The notes under the pieces are model-generated. The model searched no databases and was not told the DNA's origin. It worked only from the letters and a program-made list of their open reading frames with translations. The position numbers and the translations under genes are program-made. 49,078 nt of DNA from an uncultured Erysipelotrichaceae bacterium (lineage in GTDB: Bacteria > Bacillota_I > Bacilli_A > RFN20 > CAG-826), in NCBI GenBank assembly GCA_902803375.1, contig CADCPN010000007.1, positions 1-49,078 of the forward strand, written 5' to 3'. The number at the start of each line of letters is the position of its first letter. Position 1 is the stretch's first letter. Shown here in pieces: positions 8,771-17,049 of the stretch.

Positions 8771-9703
8771 TTAACCTTTGACGGCACCACCGGTGACACC
8801 GCCGACGTAGTACTTCTGCGTCGCGATGAAGAGGGCGGCCATTGGGATGGCAACGACTACGGAACCAGCTGCATAGCGGGTGTAGTAGGCGTTGAGGTAG
8901 TTCTGCTCATCGGTAGCCCATTTGTAGAGGCCGATGGCGACGGTCCAGTTGTCGGTATTCTGAAGACCGATTATGTATGAAGAGGTGATGTAATCACCCC
9001 AAGGACCCATGAAGGAAGTAAGAATCGTGTAAACGACGATCGGCTTCGCGAGCGGAAGGATGATGTTCCAGAAGATCTGGGCGCGGCTCGCGCCGTCAAT
9101 CATCGCGGCCTCATCGATGGATTTGGAGATCGTGTCGAAGAAGCCTTTGGAAATGAAGAAGCCCATGCCAGTGCCTGCGCTATAGAGAATAACGAGCGAC
9201 CAGAACTGGCCTTGGAGATGGAAGATCTCCTTCATGACCCAGTAGTTGATAATCATACCAAGGAACCCTGGGAACATGCCGAGGATGAGGTTTAGCTTCA
9301 TAAACGTCGGCCTGGCCTTGAAGCGGAAACGGGACAAGGCGTAGGCGGTGGCGAGGACGAAGATGGTAGAGATGATACAGACGAGAATAGCGACAACCAA
9401 GGTGTTTAGGAACCAAAGGGAGAAGCCGGTCATCTCGATGCCACCTAGGTTATTGGCAACAATGCCATCAAAGGTGGTATTGTTTGCCGCATAGCTAGGA
9501 TGGGTGTTTGGGACGAAGAGGTAATAGTAATTTAGCAACGTCCACTGCGATGGGGCGAACTTAGCGCGGCTGGAGACGCCTTCTCCAGAAAAAGACTGGA
9601 GGAAGAGCCAGAGGATTGGAAGGACCCAAACGACCGCGGAAATCGTGAGGATGATGTAGATAATCGTATTGACGAGAATACGATTCGCTTTCATGGATTT
9701 CAC
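8771..9703 (-). CDS. malG: Maltodextrin ABC transporter permease MalG
   Basis: Inner permease subunit that pairs with MalF. The 310-residue protein has six predicted membrane helices and the EAA loop EAAMIDGASRAQIFWNIILP, which docks on the ATPase. It starts with GTG 9703, which overlaps the malF stop (GTGA) and has AAGGAGG ten bases upstream; the in-frame ATG at 9694 is too far from that site. The stretch between helices 1 and 2 is long, as in MalG proteins. The tight overlap implies co-translation with malF. Confidence 0.92.
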   Translation of the reverse strand: MKSMKANRILVNTIIYIILTISAVVWVLPILWLFLQSFSGEGVSSRAKFAPSQWTLLNYYYLFVPNTHPSYAANNTTFDGIVANNLGGIEMTGFSLWFLNTLVVAILVCIISTIFVLATAYALSRFRFKARPTFMKLNLILGMFPGFLGMIINYWVMKEIFHLQGQFWSLVILYSAGTGMGFFISKGFFDTISKSIDEAAMIDGASRAQIFWNIILPLAKPIVVYTILTSFMGPWGDYITSSYIIGLQNTDNWTVAIGLYKWATDEQNYLNAYYTRYAAGSVVVAIPMAALFIATQKYYVGGVTGGAVKG

Positions 9704-12558
9704 TGGAACTGGTCCTCCTTAGCAACGCTGGAACTCTTGTTGTAGATGATCATGGAGATGATGGCGCAGATGATGAAGACGAAGATGCCGATTGCGGAGG
9801 CAAGTCCGTACTGCTCGTTGTTCTTTGCCGTCACCAGCTTATAGATGTAGGTTATGAAGAGGTCGGTCTCGCCAAGACGGACGTTAGCGATGACGTTCGG
9901 GTTATTTGGTCCGCCTCCGGTAAGGAAGTAGATGACGCCGAAGTTATTAATGTTGCCAATGAAGGTCTGAATGAGGGACGGGCCGGTAACGAAGAAGATA
10001 TAAGGCATCGTGATCTTGAAAAACTGGGTAGCTGCGCCAGCGCCGTCAATCCTGGAGGACTCATAGAGGTCATTCGGGATGTTCAGGAGGATACCGGTGG
10101 TCTGAAGAATGGTATATGGGATACCGATCCAGATGTTGACGAGGATGATGATCGCCTTGGTGGAGAGCGCGTTATTGGTGGTGTCTTTACCGAAGCCTAA
10201 GTCGGTTCCGAAGGTATTGTACCACCACTTTCCTAGTGCGCCGCCATCCTTGAGAATCAAGGACAGGCCGATAAGGGAGATGAACTGCGGAACAGCGATG
10301 GAGAGGACGAAGACGAACCTCCAGAAGCTCTTGAACTTGATGCCGTCCTTATTGATCATCAAGGCATAGATGATGCCGAGGAAATAGTTGGTGAAGGTGG
10401 CAAGAATCGCCCAGACGATGGTCCAGACGAAGGTGAGGACCAAGCCTTTGCCTAAGCCGCTGGACGCGCCGCCGCCGAAGTCGAGGAGCTTCGAGAAGTT
10501 CTCGAACCCGACCCAAGTAAACAATGCTCCCGGCGGTGTATGCTGGTTATCGTAGTTGGTAAAGCCGACGAGGATGGAGAGCAATAGTGGCATGAGGACG
10601 AAGACCACGACGCCAAGGACAGGAAGGGCAAGAAGGGTGACATGGAAGTTCTCGTCAAGCAAGCTCTTGCCTGTCTTTTTGAAGCCCGATGGACGACCTT
10701 CGAATCTTTCCGGATGAGAGGAAGCATATTCGCTAGAAGCTTTGACCACTTCTGCCTTTTTGGCATCGATGGTAGAAGCGTCCATATGGGCTTCCACCTC
10801 TTTGATGAGCTCTTGGGCGAGATTATAGGTGAACTTAAAGTTGATGAGCATGTAGTTCTCAGCGGAGAAGCGAGCATACTCGATGGCGGTGTAATTGGTC
10901 TTTAGCGCCTTATAGTCACGCTTATAGGCATGATCGGCGTTATTGATGTCTTCCTTGTGGGAGGCATTGACCTCTTTAACGGTTGGAAGGCTTAGGAGGA
11001 CACCCTTGATGGTCTTGCAATGATCAACGTACTCCTCTTTCGTGATTTTGCCTTCTTTATAGGCAGCCTTCTCGGCATTGAAGCGAGAGAGGACTTCGGC
11101 GCGCCTAGCGGCGATGCCTTCATACTTCTTCTCAATTTCAGCGAGGTCGGATTCGTGCTTTTTGACGATTCTAGCCTGCTCCGCCTTATTTTCTTCGTTA
11201 GCCTTCTCGAAGTTAGCTTTTCCTTCTTCGTAGACTTCGACGAGCTTGGAGTAGTTTTCGTAGAAGGTTTTCTTCTGCTCGAAGGAGGCAGCGTTAAGGT
11301 AATAGACGTTGAACTTGCCGTACTTGGAGTGGTTGAGAACAGAATCGGCGTGGGCGAAGCAGCTTGCGGTCTTTTCGGCCTCGACGATTCTGGAGGAATA
11401 GGCGCGGATGCTCTCAGAGATTGCGCCAACCTTATTCATATGGGCGGTCTTGAGGTTAACTTCCTTATTGGAGAGGTTAAGCATCTTGACTCTGACTTTT
11501 CTGGCTTCTTTCTTCTTGGCAGAGGCGGCCTTCAGGTCGTTTTTAAGGGTGAGGTCATTGGCGGTAGCCATCATGGCCTGATACTGGGCGGAGAGGGAGG
11601 CGACCTCCTTATCCATGCTTTCGATTTTCTCCAGGTAAGAGGCTTTAGACTCCAAAGCCTCAGCTTTTGCAACGAGCTTGGCTTTCTTCTTCTCTAATGA
11701 ATTGAGGTTAGCGTGGTATTCCTTATCGGAAAGGATGGTCTGTTTGAGGAGATACCGGCCATAGGCCTTATCCATCTTGGATTCCTCCAGGCTATCGACC
11801 TTAGCAAAGATATCGCTATAGCGAGAATAGAGGGAATCGAGGGGAACGCTCTTCTCATAGAGGCGGTTCTTCTCCATATCCTCGTAGATCTGCTCGCTAT
11901 AAGGGGTGGCAACTTTGTTTCGTCTATCGAATTCAGTGAAGTGGGCGATGCGGTAATTGTCATAGCCGGCGTTGATGGATCTCTTCCAGATATAGAAGAA
12001 AAATACAACAGAGAAGACAACCAAAATGCCATTGATTAGGGCGAGGAGGGAGTTATCACCACTGACAGCCGAGCAGATCTCGGAATCCAGGAAGGGGTCA
12101 TAGACACAGACCTGTTCGGTTTTCTTGGTACCGAGGGTGGTAAGTAAGGCAATCGCCTTGAATCCCGAAAGAGCCATGAAGACGATGTAGCCGATTTCAA
12201 ACACCATGTAGCAGACGGCGTTGAAGTATTGCTTATGGGTCAAGCTGCTGGTTCCAAACAGGAAGAAGGAAGCGCGTCCTGCTTTATCGTTGAACTTCCA
12301 CTTATGGCCGATGTCCTTGAAGAAAGCCTTAATGCGGAGATAGGCTTTCCCGAAGAATAGCCCGATGGTTTTGAGGATGTTCCAAAGAGCGCGTCCGATG
12401 TCAACGAAGAAGCCAGCAATCTTCATAAGCAAGGCAAAGCACCCGGCCGTGAAGGAATGCCAGAAGTAAACGTACCCTGGCTCTGGCTCGACTTCCCTGC
12501 CGAGGCAAGTTCGGTTCTCCGCTACGGTAAGCTCCTTCAGTTTGTTTCGCTCATCCAT
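9700..12558 (-). CDS. malF: Giant MalF permease with coiled-coil N-terminal extension
   Basis: The C-terminal third (about 638-945) is a MalF-type permease with six helices and the EAA loop YESSRIDGAGAATQFF (832-847). The first 635 residues are not part of the usual family. They comprise an amphipathic/hydrophobic stretch (about 38-85), membrane helices at about 113-140 and 171-192 bracketing an outer loop with Cys151 and Cys162, then about 420 highly charged, Lys/Glu/Ala-rich residues with strong coiled-coil character (about 275-615). Usual MalF or MsmF proteins are 290-520 residues. ATG 12558 is preceded by AGAAAGGAAC. The malG start overlaps its stop. The extension has no known function; it could dimerise the transporter, bind a cytoplasmic partner or act as a scaffold. 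Confidence 0.88.
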   Translation of the reverse strand: MDERNKLKELTVAENRTCLGREVEPEPGYVYFWHSFTAGCFALLMKIAGFFVDIGRALWNILKTIGLFFGKAYLRIKAFFKDIGHKWKFNDKAGRASFFLFGTSSLTHKQYFNAVCYMVFEIGYIVFMALSGFKAIALLTTLGTKKTEQVCVYDPFLDSEICSAVSGDNSLLALINGILVVFSVVFFFYIWKRSINAGYDNYRIAHFTEFDRRNKVATPYSEQIYEDMEKNRLYEKSVPLDSLYSRYSDIFAKVDSLEESKMDKAYGRYLLKQTILSDKEYHANLNSLEKKKAKLVAKAEALESKASYLEKIESMDKEVASLSAQYQAMMATANDLTLKNDLKAASAKKKEARKVRVKMLNLSNKEVNLKTAHMNKVGAISESIRAYSSRIVEAEKTASCFAHADSVLNHSKYGKFNVYYLNAASFEQKKTFYENYSKLVEVYEEGKANFEKANEENKAEQARIVKKHESDLAEIEKKYEGIAARRAEVLSRFNAEKAAYKEGKITKEEYVDHCKTIKGVLLSLPTVKEVNASHKEDINNADHAYKRDYKALKTNYTAIEYARFSAENYMLINFKFTYNLAQELIKEVEAHMDASTIDAKKAEVVKASSEYASSHPERFEGRPSGFKKTGKSLLDENFHVTLLALPVLGVVVFVLMPLLLSILVGFTNYDNQHTPPGALFTWVGFENFSKLLDFGGGASSGLGKGLVLTFVWTIVWAILATFTNYFLGIIYALMINKDGIKFKSFWRFVFVLSIAVPQFISLIGLSLILKDGGALGKWWYNTFGTDLGFGKDTTNNALSTKAIIILVNIWIGIPYTILQTTGILLNIPNDLYESSRIDGAGAATQFFKITMPYIFFVTGPSLIQTFIGNINNFGVIYFLTGGGPNNPNVIANVRLGETDLFITYIYKLVTAKNNEQYGLASAIGIFVFIICAIISMIIYNKSSSVAKEDQFQ

Positions 12559-12613
12559 AACTGTTCCTTTCTAATACGCCGCACAAAACGCGCAGCTTTT
12601 CCAATGCTTTCTA

Positions 12614-12619
12614 ATTGTA
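12614..12619 (-). promoter_or_regulatory. Possible -10 box for malF-malG-amylase-pullulanase
   Basis: On the minus strand TACAAT lies about 55 bases before the malF start, downstream of a terminator-like hairpin (12699-12731). The -35 is poor. It would give malF its own transcript, separate from malE. Confidence 0.3.
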
Positions 12620-12698
12620 TCACCTAAAGGCGATTATGGAAGCAAAAAAAATAATGTCTTTGTGTCAATTAAATAACTAAAAAGTTCCGATGAATACG

Positions 12699-12731
12699 AA
12701 AAAAGGCGAGTACATGCGCTCTCACCTTTTT
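12699..12731 (-). terminator. Terminator-like hairpin between malE and malF
   Basis: Eleven-base arms (AAAAAGGYGAG type) with one mismatch flank a ten-base loop, and TTTTTT follows on the minus strand. It was probably the original malE terminator, now separated from malE by the inserted repeat element. Incomplete termination would set the MalE to MalF ratio. Confidence 0.55.
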
Positions 12732-12735
12732 CTAA

Positions 12736-13095
12736 GGCACTATAAAGTTTAGTACGGAGGGCTCATCCCCCCATTTTTTGCGTAAAAAAAGCAGCCGCTT
12801 TGGTACGAATAGCCTTAACACAAAAATCTACCAAGGAGGCTGCGTGAAATATGATAGCAAATATCTTTGCGATGCGCTGAGGATCGACCCGTCGAAGGCC
12901 GAGGAGATCCATGACTTGGCCAACGGCGTGTCCAGCTTCCGAAGATTCAAGGCGAGGCGAATGCTTATTTGCAGCAAAGAGGCCTCGCTCTCCCCAAGAA
13001 GGGATGAGAAAGGGCCCATCCTGCCGGACGGGCCCTTTAGGCTCCACAGTTAACTTTAGAGGTTTTTCACCCCTTAGCACTAAACTATATAGCCC
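12736..13095. mobile_element. MITE-like element inserted between malE and malF
   Basis: The ends are near-matching inverted repeats: the left end (12736-12763) contains CTATAAAGTTTAGT and the right end, read inward on the minus strand (13068-13095), contains CTATATAGTTTAGT. Matches continue to an AGGG about 20 bases in. The flanks TTTTCTAA (12728-12735) and TTTTTTAA (13096-13103) agree at 7 of 8 bases, consistent with an 8-bp target duplication such as ISL3-type elements make. Inside are a long hairpin (12789-12846) that hides an AAGGAGG site, a short ORF and a second GC-rich hairpin (13009-13038). No transposase is present, so it is non-autonomous. The family assignment is uncertain. Confidence 0.6.
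12844..13053 (+). CDS. Short ORF inside the MITE-like element
   Basis: A GTG start at 12844 follows AAGGAGG at good spacing and gives 69 residues beginning VKYDSKYLCDALRIDPSKAE. The first 40 residues look protein-like (charged, helical). The rest runs through the 13009-13038 hairpin and looks random. It may be the N-terminus of the parental element's transposase left after an internal deletion. The ribosome-binding site is enclosed by the 12789-12846 inverted repeat, as in many transposases protected from read-through expression. Confidence 0.3.
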   Translation: MKYDSKYLCDALRIDPSKAEEIHDLANGVSSFRRFKARRMLICSKEASLSPRRDEKGPILPDGPFRLHS

Positions 13096-13112
13096 TTTTT
13101 TAAATATAATCC

Positions 13113-14375
13113 TTACTTAGCTTCAGCACGTAGTAGGTCGCATTCAGCCTTAAGGAAGAGCTCCCAAGTATTTGCGGTTTCCGGAAGCTTACCATCGAGG
13201 AGGGCGTTGCCGATTTCGGCACCACGATCCCACCAGCGGCCTTCGGCAGAGGTGGACTGGATGGCGGCGTACTGAGCCTGTTCGGTTAGAGCCTTGCCAC
13301 CGAGGGTGACGTTAGCGGTGTAACGAGAATCCTTCTGGGCTTCGAGGTTGCACGGGAGAGCCTGTCTCTTTTCGAAGCGAACGAGCTGGGATTCCTTGTT
13401 GGTAAGGAGATCACCAAGGATGATAGCGGCCTTCTGTTCAGCGACGGAAGCGTACTTGTTGACGACGTAGAGCTTGGTGCCGGTGAAGGAACCCATCTGA
13501 TGCTTGGTGCCGGTGATGGTGAAGGTCGGAAGCTTGACGGCTTTGAGGTTGTTGCAGACAGGCTTGAGGTCAGCTTCCATCCAAGTGCCGGAAACGGCGG
13601 CGATCATCTCGCCAGAGGTGAAGCCTTCTTTGATTTTGTCGTTGGAGCCAACAACAAGGGTCTTATTAAGATAGCGCGGCTGGAGAAGTCCATTGATGTA
13701 CTTCGCAGCGGCAACGCCTTCTGCGCCATCCCACGTGATGTCATAGATAGGCTTGTTGTTTGCGCTCATCTTCCACTTGAGGGATTCGGTTCCGCAAACT
13801 CCTTCAGCGAAGAAGAAGGATGGGACATACCAGCCATTGCCGACGTCCATGAGGAAGGTCTTCTTGCCAGCTTCGGCAACGGAGAGGATGCTCTCAAGGG
13901 AGCCAGCCTGCTCAGCGGTTAGCGCATCGCCGTTGTACCAAAGGAAGTAACCGTTGTCAGCGGTGATTGGGAAGCCATAGGTGTCGTTGCCGTACTTAGC
14001 AGCGGTGACAGCGGTGGCGGCGTTCTTCTCAGAAATGGTCTTGGCGAAGGAAGCCGGGAGCTTGGTGATATAGTTCTTCTGAACAAGGTTGGAGAGCTGG
14101 TCATCAGCGATGGCGACGAGGGACGGATAGCCTTTGACGGTCGGGTCGGTTGCAAGGGTGGATCCGCCATCAGCTTCGGAAACAGCCTTAAAGGTGACGT
14201 TGATCTTATCATCGGCGGCGGCGGTCTTGTTGTAATTGTCGACGATGGTGGTGAGGACGGCTTCTTCTTCAGCCGGAGCCCAGACGACGATGCTGGTTCC
14301 AGAGGCTTTGCCGCAGGAAGCGAGCGACATGAGTCCTAGAAGGAATGCACCAGCAGAAATGACAGTCTTTTTCAT
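13113..14375 (-). CDS. malE: Maltodextrin-binding lipoprotein MalE
   Basis: Solute-binding protein that delivers maltodextrins to MalFGK. The 420-residue precursor has lipobox LMSLASC (Cys21) and then the start typical of family 1 sugar-binding proteins (IVVWAPAEEEAVLTTIVDNYN). Further family features are FPITADNGYFLWYN (about residues 140-153), an aromatic-rich cleft and a C-terminal ...WELFLKAECDLLR helix. ATG 14375 has AGGAGA nine bases upstream. It lies 30 bases after the preceding lipoprotein gene, so both share an mRNA. Downstream, an inserted repeat element and a terminator-like hairpin separate it from malF. Confidence 0.9.
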   Translation of the reverse strand: MKKTVISAGAFLLGLMSLASCGKASGTSIVVWAPAEEEAVLTTIVDNYNKTAAADDKINVTFKAVSEADGGSTLATDPTVKGYPSLVAIADDQLSNLVQKNYITKLPASFAKTISEKNAATAVTAAKYGNDTYGFPITADNGYFLWYNGDALTAEQAGSLESILSVAEAGKKTFLMDVGNGWYVPSFFFAEGVCGTESLKWKMSANNKPIYDITWDGAEGVAAAKYINGLLQPRYLNKTLVVGSNDKIKEGFTSGEMIAAVSGTWMEADLKPVCNNLKAVKLPTFTITGTKHQMGSFTGTKLYVVNKYASVAEQKAAIILGDLLTNKESQLVRFEKRQALPCNLEAQKDSRYTANVTLGGKALTEQAQYAAIQSTSAEGRWWDRGAEIGNALLDGKLPETANTWELFLKAECDLLRAEAK

Positions 14376-14405
14376 AGTTTTATTTCTCCTATTAAAAATT
14401 ATAGA

Positions 14406-14942
14406 TTAGGCAATAGACTTTAGACGGCAAGCAGCGCTCCAGCCTTCAAGGGCAACGCCGAATTTGTTGTATTCGAAGGTGTAGGTGGCATCTTTGAGAG
14501 CAATGATGTTCTTTGAGCTGAGGTCATCTCCTTCTTTGACTTTGTCTGCGTCTTGAAAACTAACGTTGGCAGCGAGGATTTCATCACTGACGCCGGCGCT
14601 CTTCCAGTCGACTTTGCCGTAGCCGAAGTCGCTGTTCCAGCCGTGGTTGAAGGTGAACTTATATTGGGTGTCTTTCTTGATCTCGATGGTAAGGGTATAG
14701 AAAGAATTCTCGGTGTGACCTTCGTTAACAACTTTAAAGAGCTGTTCTTCTTTGGCTTGCTCTGGCTTCCAATCCCAAGCAGAGCCAGTGATCTGGAGGT
14801 CAAGCACATCCTTAGAGATAGAACCGGAAGCGGTTTCGAGGTCATCAGCGCCGAAACGACTATCAGCGGCTTTGGTTCCACAGGAAGCGAGGCCCATGGT
14901 CGCGGCGGCAAGAGCAACGGCGATCAGTTTTTTGTTAATCAT
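14406..14942 (-). CDS. Putative starch-binding accessory lipoprotein
   Basis: First gene of the mal operon. The 178-residue precursor starting MINKKLIAVA has lipobox GLASC (Cys21). The mature part is a single beta-rich domain with ITGSAWDWKPEQ, KKDTQYKFTFNHGWNSD and a C-terminal TYTFEYNKFG. Trp-rich ITGS..W and FTFNHGW patterns resemble starch-binding modules of SusE/CBM type, where exposed tryptophans stack on glucose rings. ATG 14942 has AAAGGAGA upstream; an ATG ten codons earlier has no site. Context (malE, amylase, pullulanase) supports surface glycan capture, but binding is inferred. Confidence 0.7.
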   Translation of the reverse strand: MINKKLIAVALAAATMGLASCGTKAADSRFGADDLETASGSISKDVLDLQITGSAWDWKPEQAKEEQLFKVVNEGHTENSFYTLTIEIKKDTQYKFTFNHGWNSDFGYGKVDWKSAGVSDEILAANVSFQDADKVKEGDDLSSKNIIALKDATYTFEYNKFGVALEGWSAACRLKSIA

Positions 14943-15062
14943 GAAATTACTTCTCCTTTCATTTCTTTTCAAAAATTTTTAGGGCGATTTCGCTTAGGAC
15001 ACTATCAACTAGTTGTCCCGGGACTCCTCGGCCCTTAGTAATTTTTGATCAACACGCTGACT

Positions 15063-15091
15063 ATAATATGTCCCCAAAATCGAGGGCGCAA
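15063..15091 (-). promoter_or_regulatory. Candidate promoter of the mal operon
   Basis: On the minus strand TTGCGC (15086-15091), a 17-base spacer and TATTAT (15063-15068) lie about 120 bases before ATG 14942. The -10 matches 5 of 6 and the -35 is weak, so activator or repressor control is plausible. The cre-like site at 15101-15114 sits just upstream of the -35. The leader can form an 8-bp bulged hairpin near 14998-15019. Confidence 0.45.
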
Positions 15092-15100
15092 TAGGTAAAC

Positions 15101-15114
15101 TGCAACCGCTTACA
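15101..15114. promoter_or_regulatory. cre/LacI-type operator of the mal operon
   Basis: TGCAACCGCTTACA satisfies every fixed position of the core TGNAANCGNWNNC pattern of catabolite-responsive elements. Its place next to the candidate mal promoter fits control by CcpA or a MalR-type regulator. Confidence 0.55.
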
Positions 15115-15740
15115 ATACCGATGCCATCGAGACTTTTTATCCTTAATATCATACGCGCAACATTTTGACTTTGCGTTTTGGAAATCCTAAATGTATACAA
15201 GCTTTTTTTAAGTTAAAGATATACATCTAATAGTTACGATGACATCTCATTTTGTTCCTAAATCTAAAAAGTTATAGCGATAGATAAAAATGTTTTTCCG
15301 TTGACAAAATAAAAAATAGTTTTGATTCTGAAAACATCTTTTAAAAATCCGCTAAAAAATTTTTAAAATTATTTTTGAACACCCGCTGCACTTCTAGAGA
15401 AAAAATCCGATAACATCGAAATATCTTAAAATTTCGAAAACGTTTACGTTAAGGAAATAAGGCACTTTTCTATGTTTTCATTTATTTCATCAAAAAAGGG
15501 CAAAAAATTTTCATCGACTTGAATAAGTTCTTCCTTCCTACGATTAAATCTCATTTTTTAAGGCAGATTTTTTTTGGTTGATAATGGGAAACCGCTTCCA
15601 TAGAAATAGTTCCCTTTGGTATTCAAAACGGCATAATCTCAAGCTTTTCTAGCTTCTACTACATTGCAAAATATCTGGTTTTGAAGTGATCCTAGCTTCA
15701 ATCTCGGCAATATCTGTTTGGTCCTTCTTAATGGGAATCA
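15115..15740. other. AT-rich gene-free region with two more operator-like palindromes
   Basis: No coding frame longer than noise and no RNA gene was recognised. Two further LacI/cre-like palindromes occur: CGAAAACGTTTACG (15435-15448) and GGAAACCGCTTCCA (15587-15600), each matching 12 of 14 consensus positions. A plus-strand TTGACA at about 15302 lacks a convincing -10. The many A/T runs suggest curved DNA. The region may hold remote operators for looping repression of the mal operon. Confidence 0.4.
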
Positions 15741-15849
15741 AGCCCGCTGCATTTCTATCTCCTACTGGCCCTGGGCGAAAGACGCTCCGCAGGGTTATTT
15801 CTGCTTCGGCTTGTGAGAATTAGCTGCTAGATAGGCTCTTGGGCGGGCT
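15741..15849. other. Possible structured RNA element
   Basis: Nested complementary arms occur in order: AGCCCGC (15741-15747) with GCGGGCT (15843-15849), CTATCT (15755-15760) with AGATAG (15829-15834), and CCCTG/CAGGG (15769-15773 with 15790-15794). Together they make an interrupted rod of about 109 bases. It lies just beyond the rpmA terminator, whose hairpin also has a T-run on the plus side. No known RNA family was recognised. A 6S-like rod is possible but the element is short. Confidence 0.25.
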
Positions 15850-15860
15850 ATAGAGACGGC

Positions 15861-15886
15861 AAAAAAGCCAACCCTTTCGGATTGGC
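15861..15886 (-). terminator. Terminator of the rplU-prp-rpmA operon
   Basis: On the minus strand an 8-bp stem with a GAAA tetraloop is followed by TTTTTT, about 22 bases after the rpmA stop. Confidence 0.8.
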
Positions 15887-15907
15887 CAGTTTTAGATAAA
15901 GCTCTAA

Positions 15908-16198
15908 TTACTTCGCAGCGACCGGGTAAACGGAAACTTTCTTTCCGCTTCTGCCCATGCGCTCAAACTTCACGGTGCCGTCGATGGTGGTGAAGAGGGT
16001 ATCATCTCCACCCTTCATGACATTGGCGCCCGGATAGACTTTGGTGCCTCTTTGACGATAAAGAATGCTGCCAGCGGTGACAAACTCTCCATCGCCGGCT
16101 TTCGCGCCAAGGCGGCGGCCAGCGGAATCGCGGCCGTTCTTGGTGGAACCAACGCCCTTCTTGGAAGCGAAGAGCTGAAGATCTAGAACAAATTTCAT
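15908..16198 (-). CDS. rpmA: 50S ribosomal protein L27, Prp-cleavable precursor
   Basis: Large-subunit protein near the peptidyl transferase centre. The 96-residue precursor begins [11 protein letters not shown] followed by [14 protein letters not shown]. The first 11 residues are the Firmicutes-type N-terminal extension ending in the Prp site LQLFA, removed to expose the functional N-terminus. GSTKNGRDS and RLGAK are L27 signatures. It lies 4 bases after prp, encoding the likely processing protease, in the conserved order rplU-prp-rpmA. Confidence 0.97.
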   Translation of the reverse strand: MKFVLDLQLFASKKGVGSTKNGRDSAGRRLGAKAGDGEFVTAGSILYRQRGTKVYPGANVMKGGDDTLFTTIDGTVKFERMGRSGKKVSVYPVAAK

Positions 16199-16202
16199 TG
16201 TG

Positions 16203-16514
16203 CTACTTCCTTTCTTTGATAGTTAAGGCATTCGGGTAGGATGCCTCAATGGTTTTGAGTTGGATGATAAGGGTTTCGATCACGGTCTGATCGTGCTCAG
16301 AGATAGTTCCCTTGAAATTGACTTCAACGCATCCGGATTCGAGCGCGATGTCGTAATTTTCTCCCTCATCGTTTAAGGCGTTGAGAGCGCCGGTTGCGCA
16401 AGCGCTGACGGCAGCGCAGACTAAGTCTTTGCCGTAGTCTCCGGTGTTCGCATGGCCTTTGATGGAGAGGGATTCAATCCCTTTGCCCTTATACTGGATG
16501 TCAACCTTAATCAT
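16203..16514 (-). CDS. prp: L27-processing cysteine protease Prp (YsxB family)
   Basis: The 103-residue protein has the family signature [19 protein letters not shown], holding the catalytic His (residue 21, in GHA) and Cys (residue 33, in VCAAVS). The fold is a small alpha/beta DUF464 domain. Prp homologues cut the N-terminal extension of L27, and the adjacent rpmA carries that extension. It lies 12 bases after rplU and 4 bases before rpmA. Confidence 0.93.
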   Translation of the reverse strand: MIKVDIQYKGKGIESLSIKGHANTGDYGKDLVCAAVSACATGALNALNDEGENYDIALESGCVEVNFKGTISEHDQTVIETLIIQLKTIEASYPNALTIKERK

Positions 16515-16526
16515 AGAACAACTCTA

Positions 16527-16835
16527 TTAGGCGTTGATGGCTTTGACGACGAGGCAGGTATAGGGCTGACGGTGGCCGATGTGCTTGCGCTCATTGGCTT
16601 TGGCCTTGTACTTGTAGACGTGGATCTTCTTGTTGAGGCCCTGCTTCTCGACCTTGCAGTCGACGGAAGCGCCTTTGACGTACGGAGCGCCGACCTTAAC
16701 GGTGTCTCCGCCGACAAAGAGGACCTTCTCGATCTTGACGTCTTCGCCGGCTGGGACGTCGAGCTTCTCGACATAGATCTTGGCGCCGACTTCAACTTTG
16801 ACCTGCTTGCCGCCGGTCTCGATGATTGCGTACAT
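16527..16835 (-). CDS. rplU: 50S ribosomal protein L21
   Basis: Binds 23S rRNA in the large subunit. The 102-residue protein starts [20 protein letters not shown] and has the C-terminal [17 protein letters not shown] segment typical of L21. It is the first gene of the operon. GGAGG lies about 8 bases before ATG 16835. A small leader hairpin lies upstream. Confidence 0.97.
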   Translation of the reverse strand: MYAIIETGGKQVKVEVGAKIYVEKLDVPAGEDVKIEKVLFVGGDTVKVGAPYVKGASVDCKVEKQGLNKKIHVYKYKAKANERKHIGHRQPYTCLVVKAINA

Positions 16836-16912
16836 GTTGATTTTTCCTCCTTTGTTTTGTGCTTTGTGATGACTCGCTATAGAGGCATTTAGGTATAAAA
16901 CCTAGATTTTAT
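16836..16912 (-). promoter_or_regulatory. Leader of the rplU operon, possible L21 autoregulatory element
   Basis: The leader holds a small hairpin with arms TAGGT/ACCTA (16890-16905) and the strong ribosome-binding site. Firmicutes rplU genes often carry a structured L21 leader here. Only this one hairpin is visible, so the assignment rests mainly on position. Confidence 0.25.
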
Positions 16913-17049
16913 GGCCTTTTCTATGCGGTTGCGCGCCCAAAGCAAAGGCGACAACGGGAATATAATAGTCATTGCCTTCCCTAAAGGGAAGCAAAATATT
17001 CCTAGGCGAGGTAGATTTTAGGACTTTCCCCTTGTGAAGAAAAGCCTTT

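Noticed and set aside
12763-13080. 105-codon minus-strand frame in the MITE
   Set aside because: It reads through both hairpins and the inverted repeats; composition is random.
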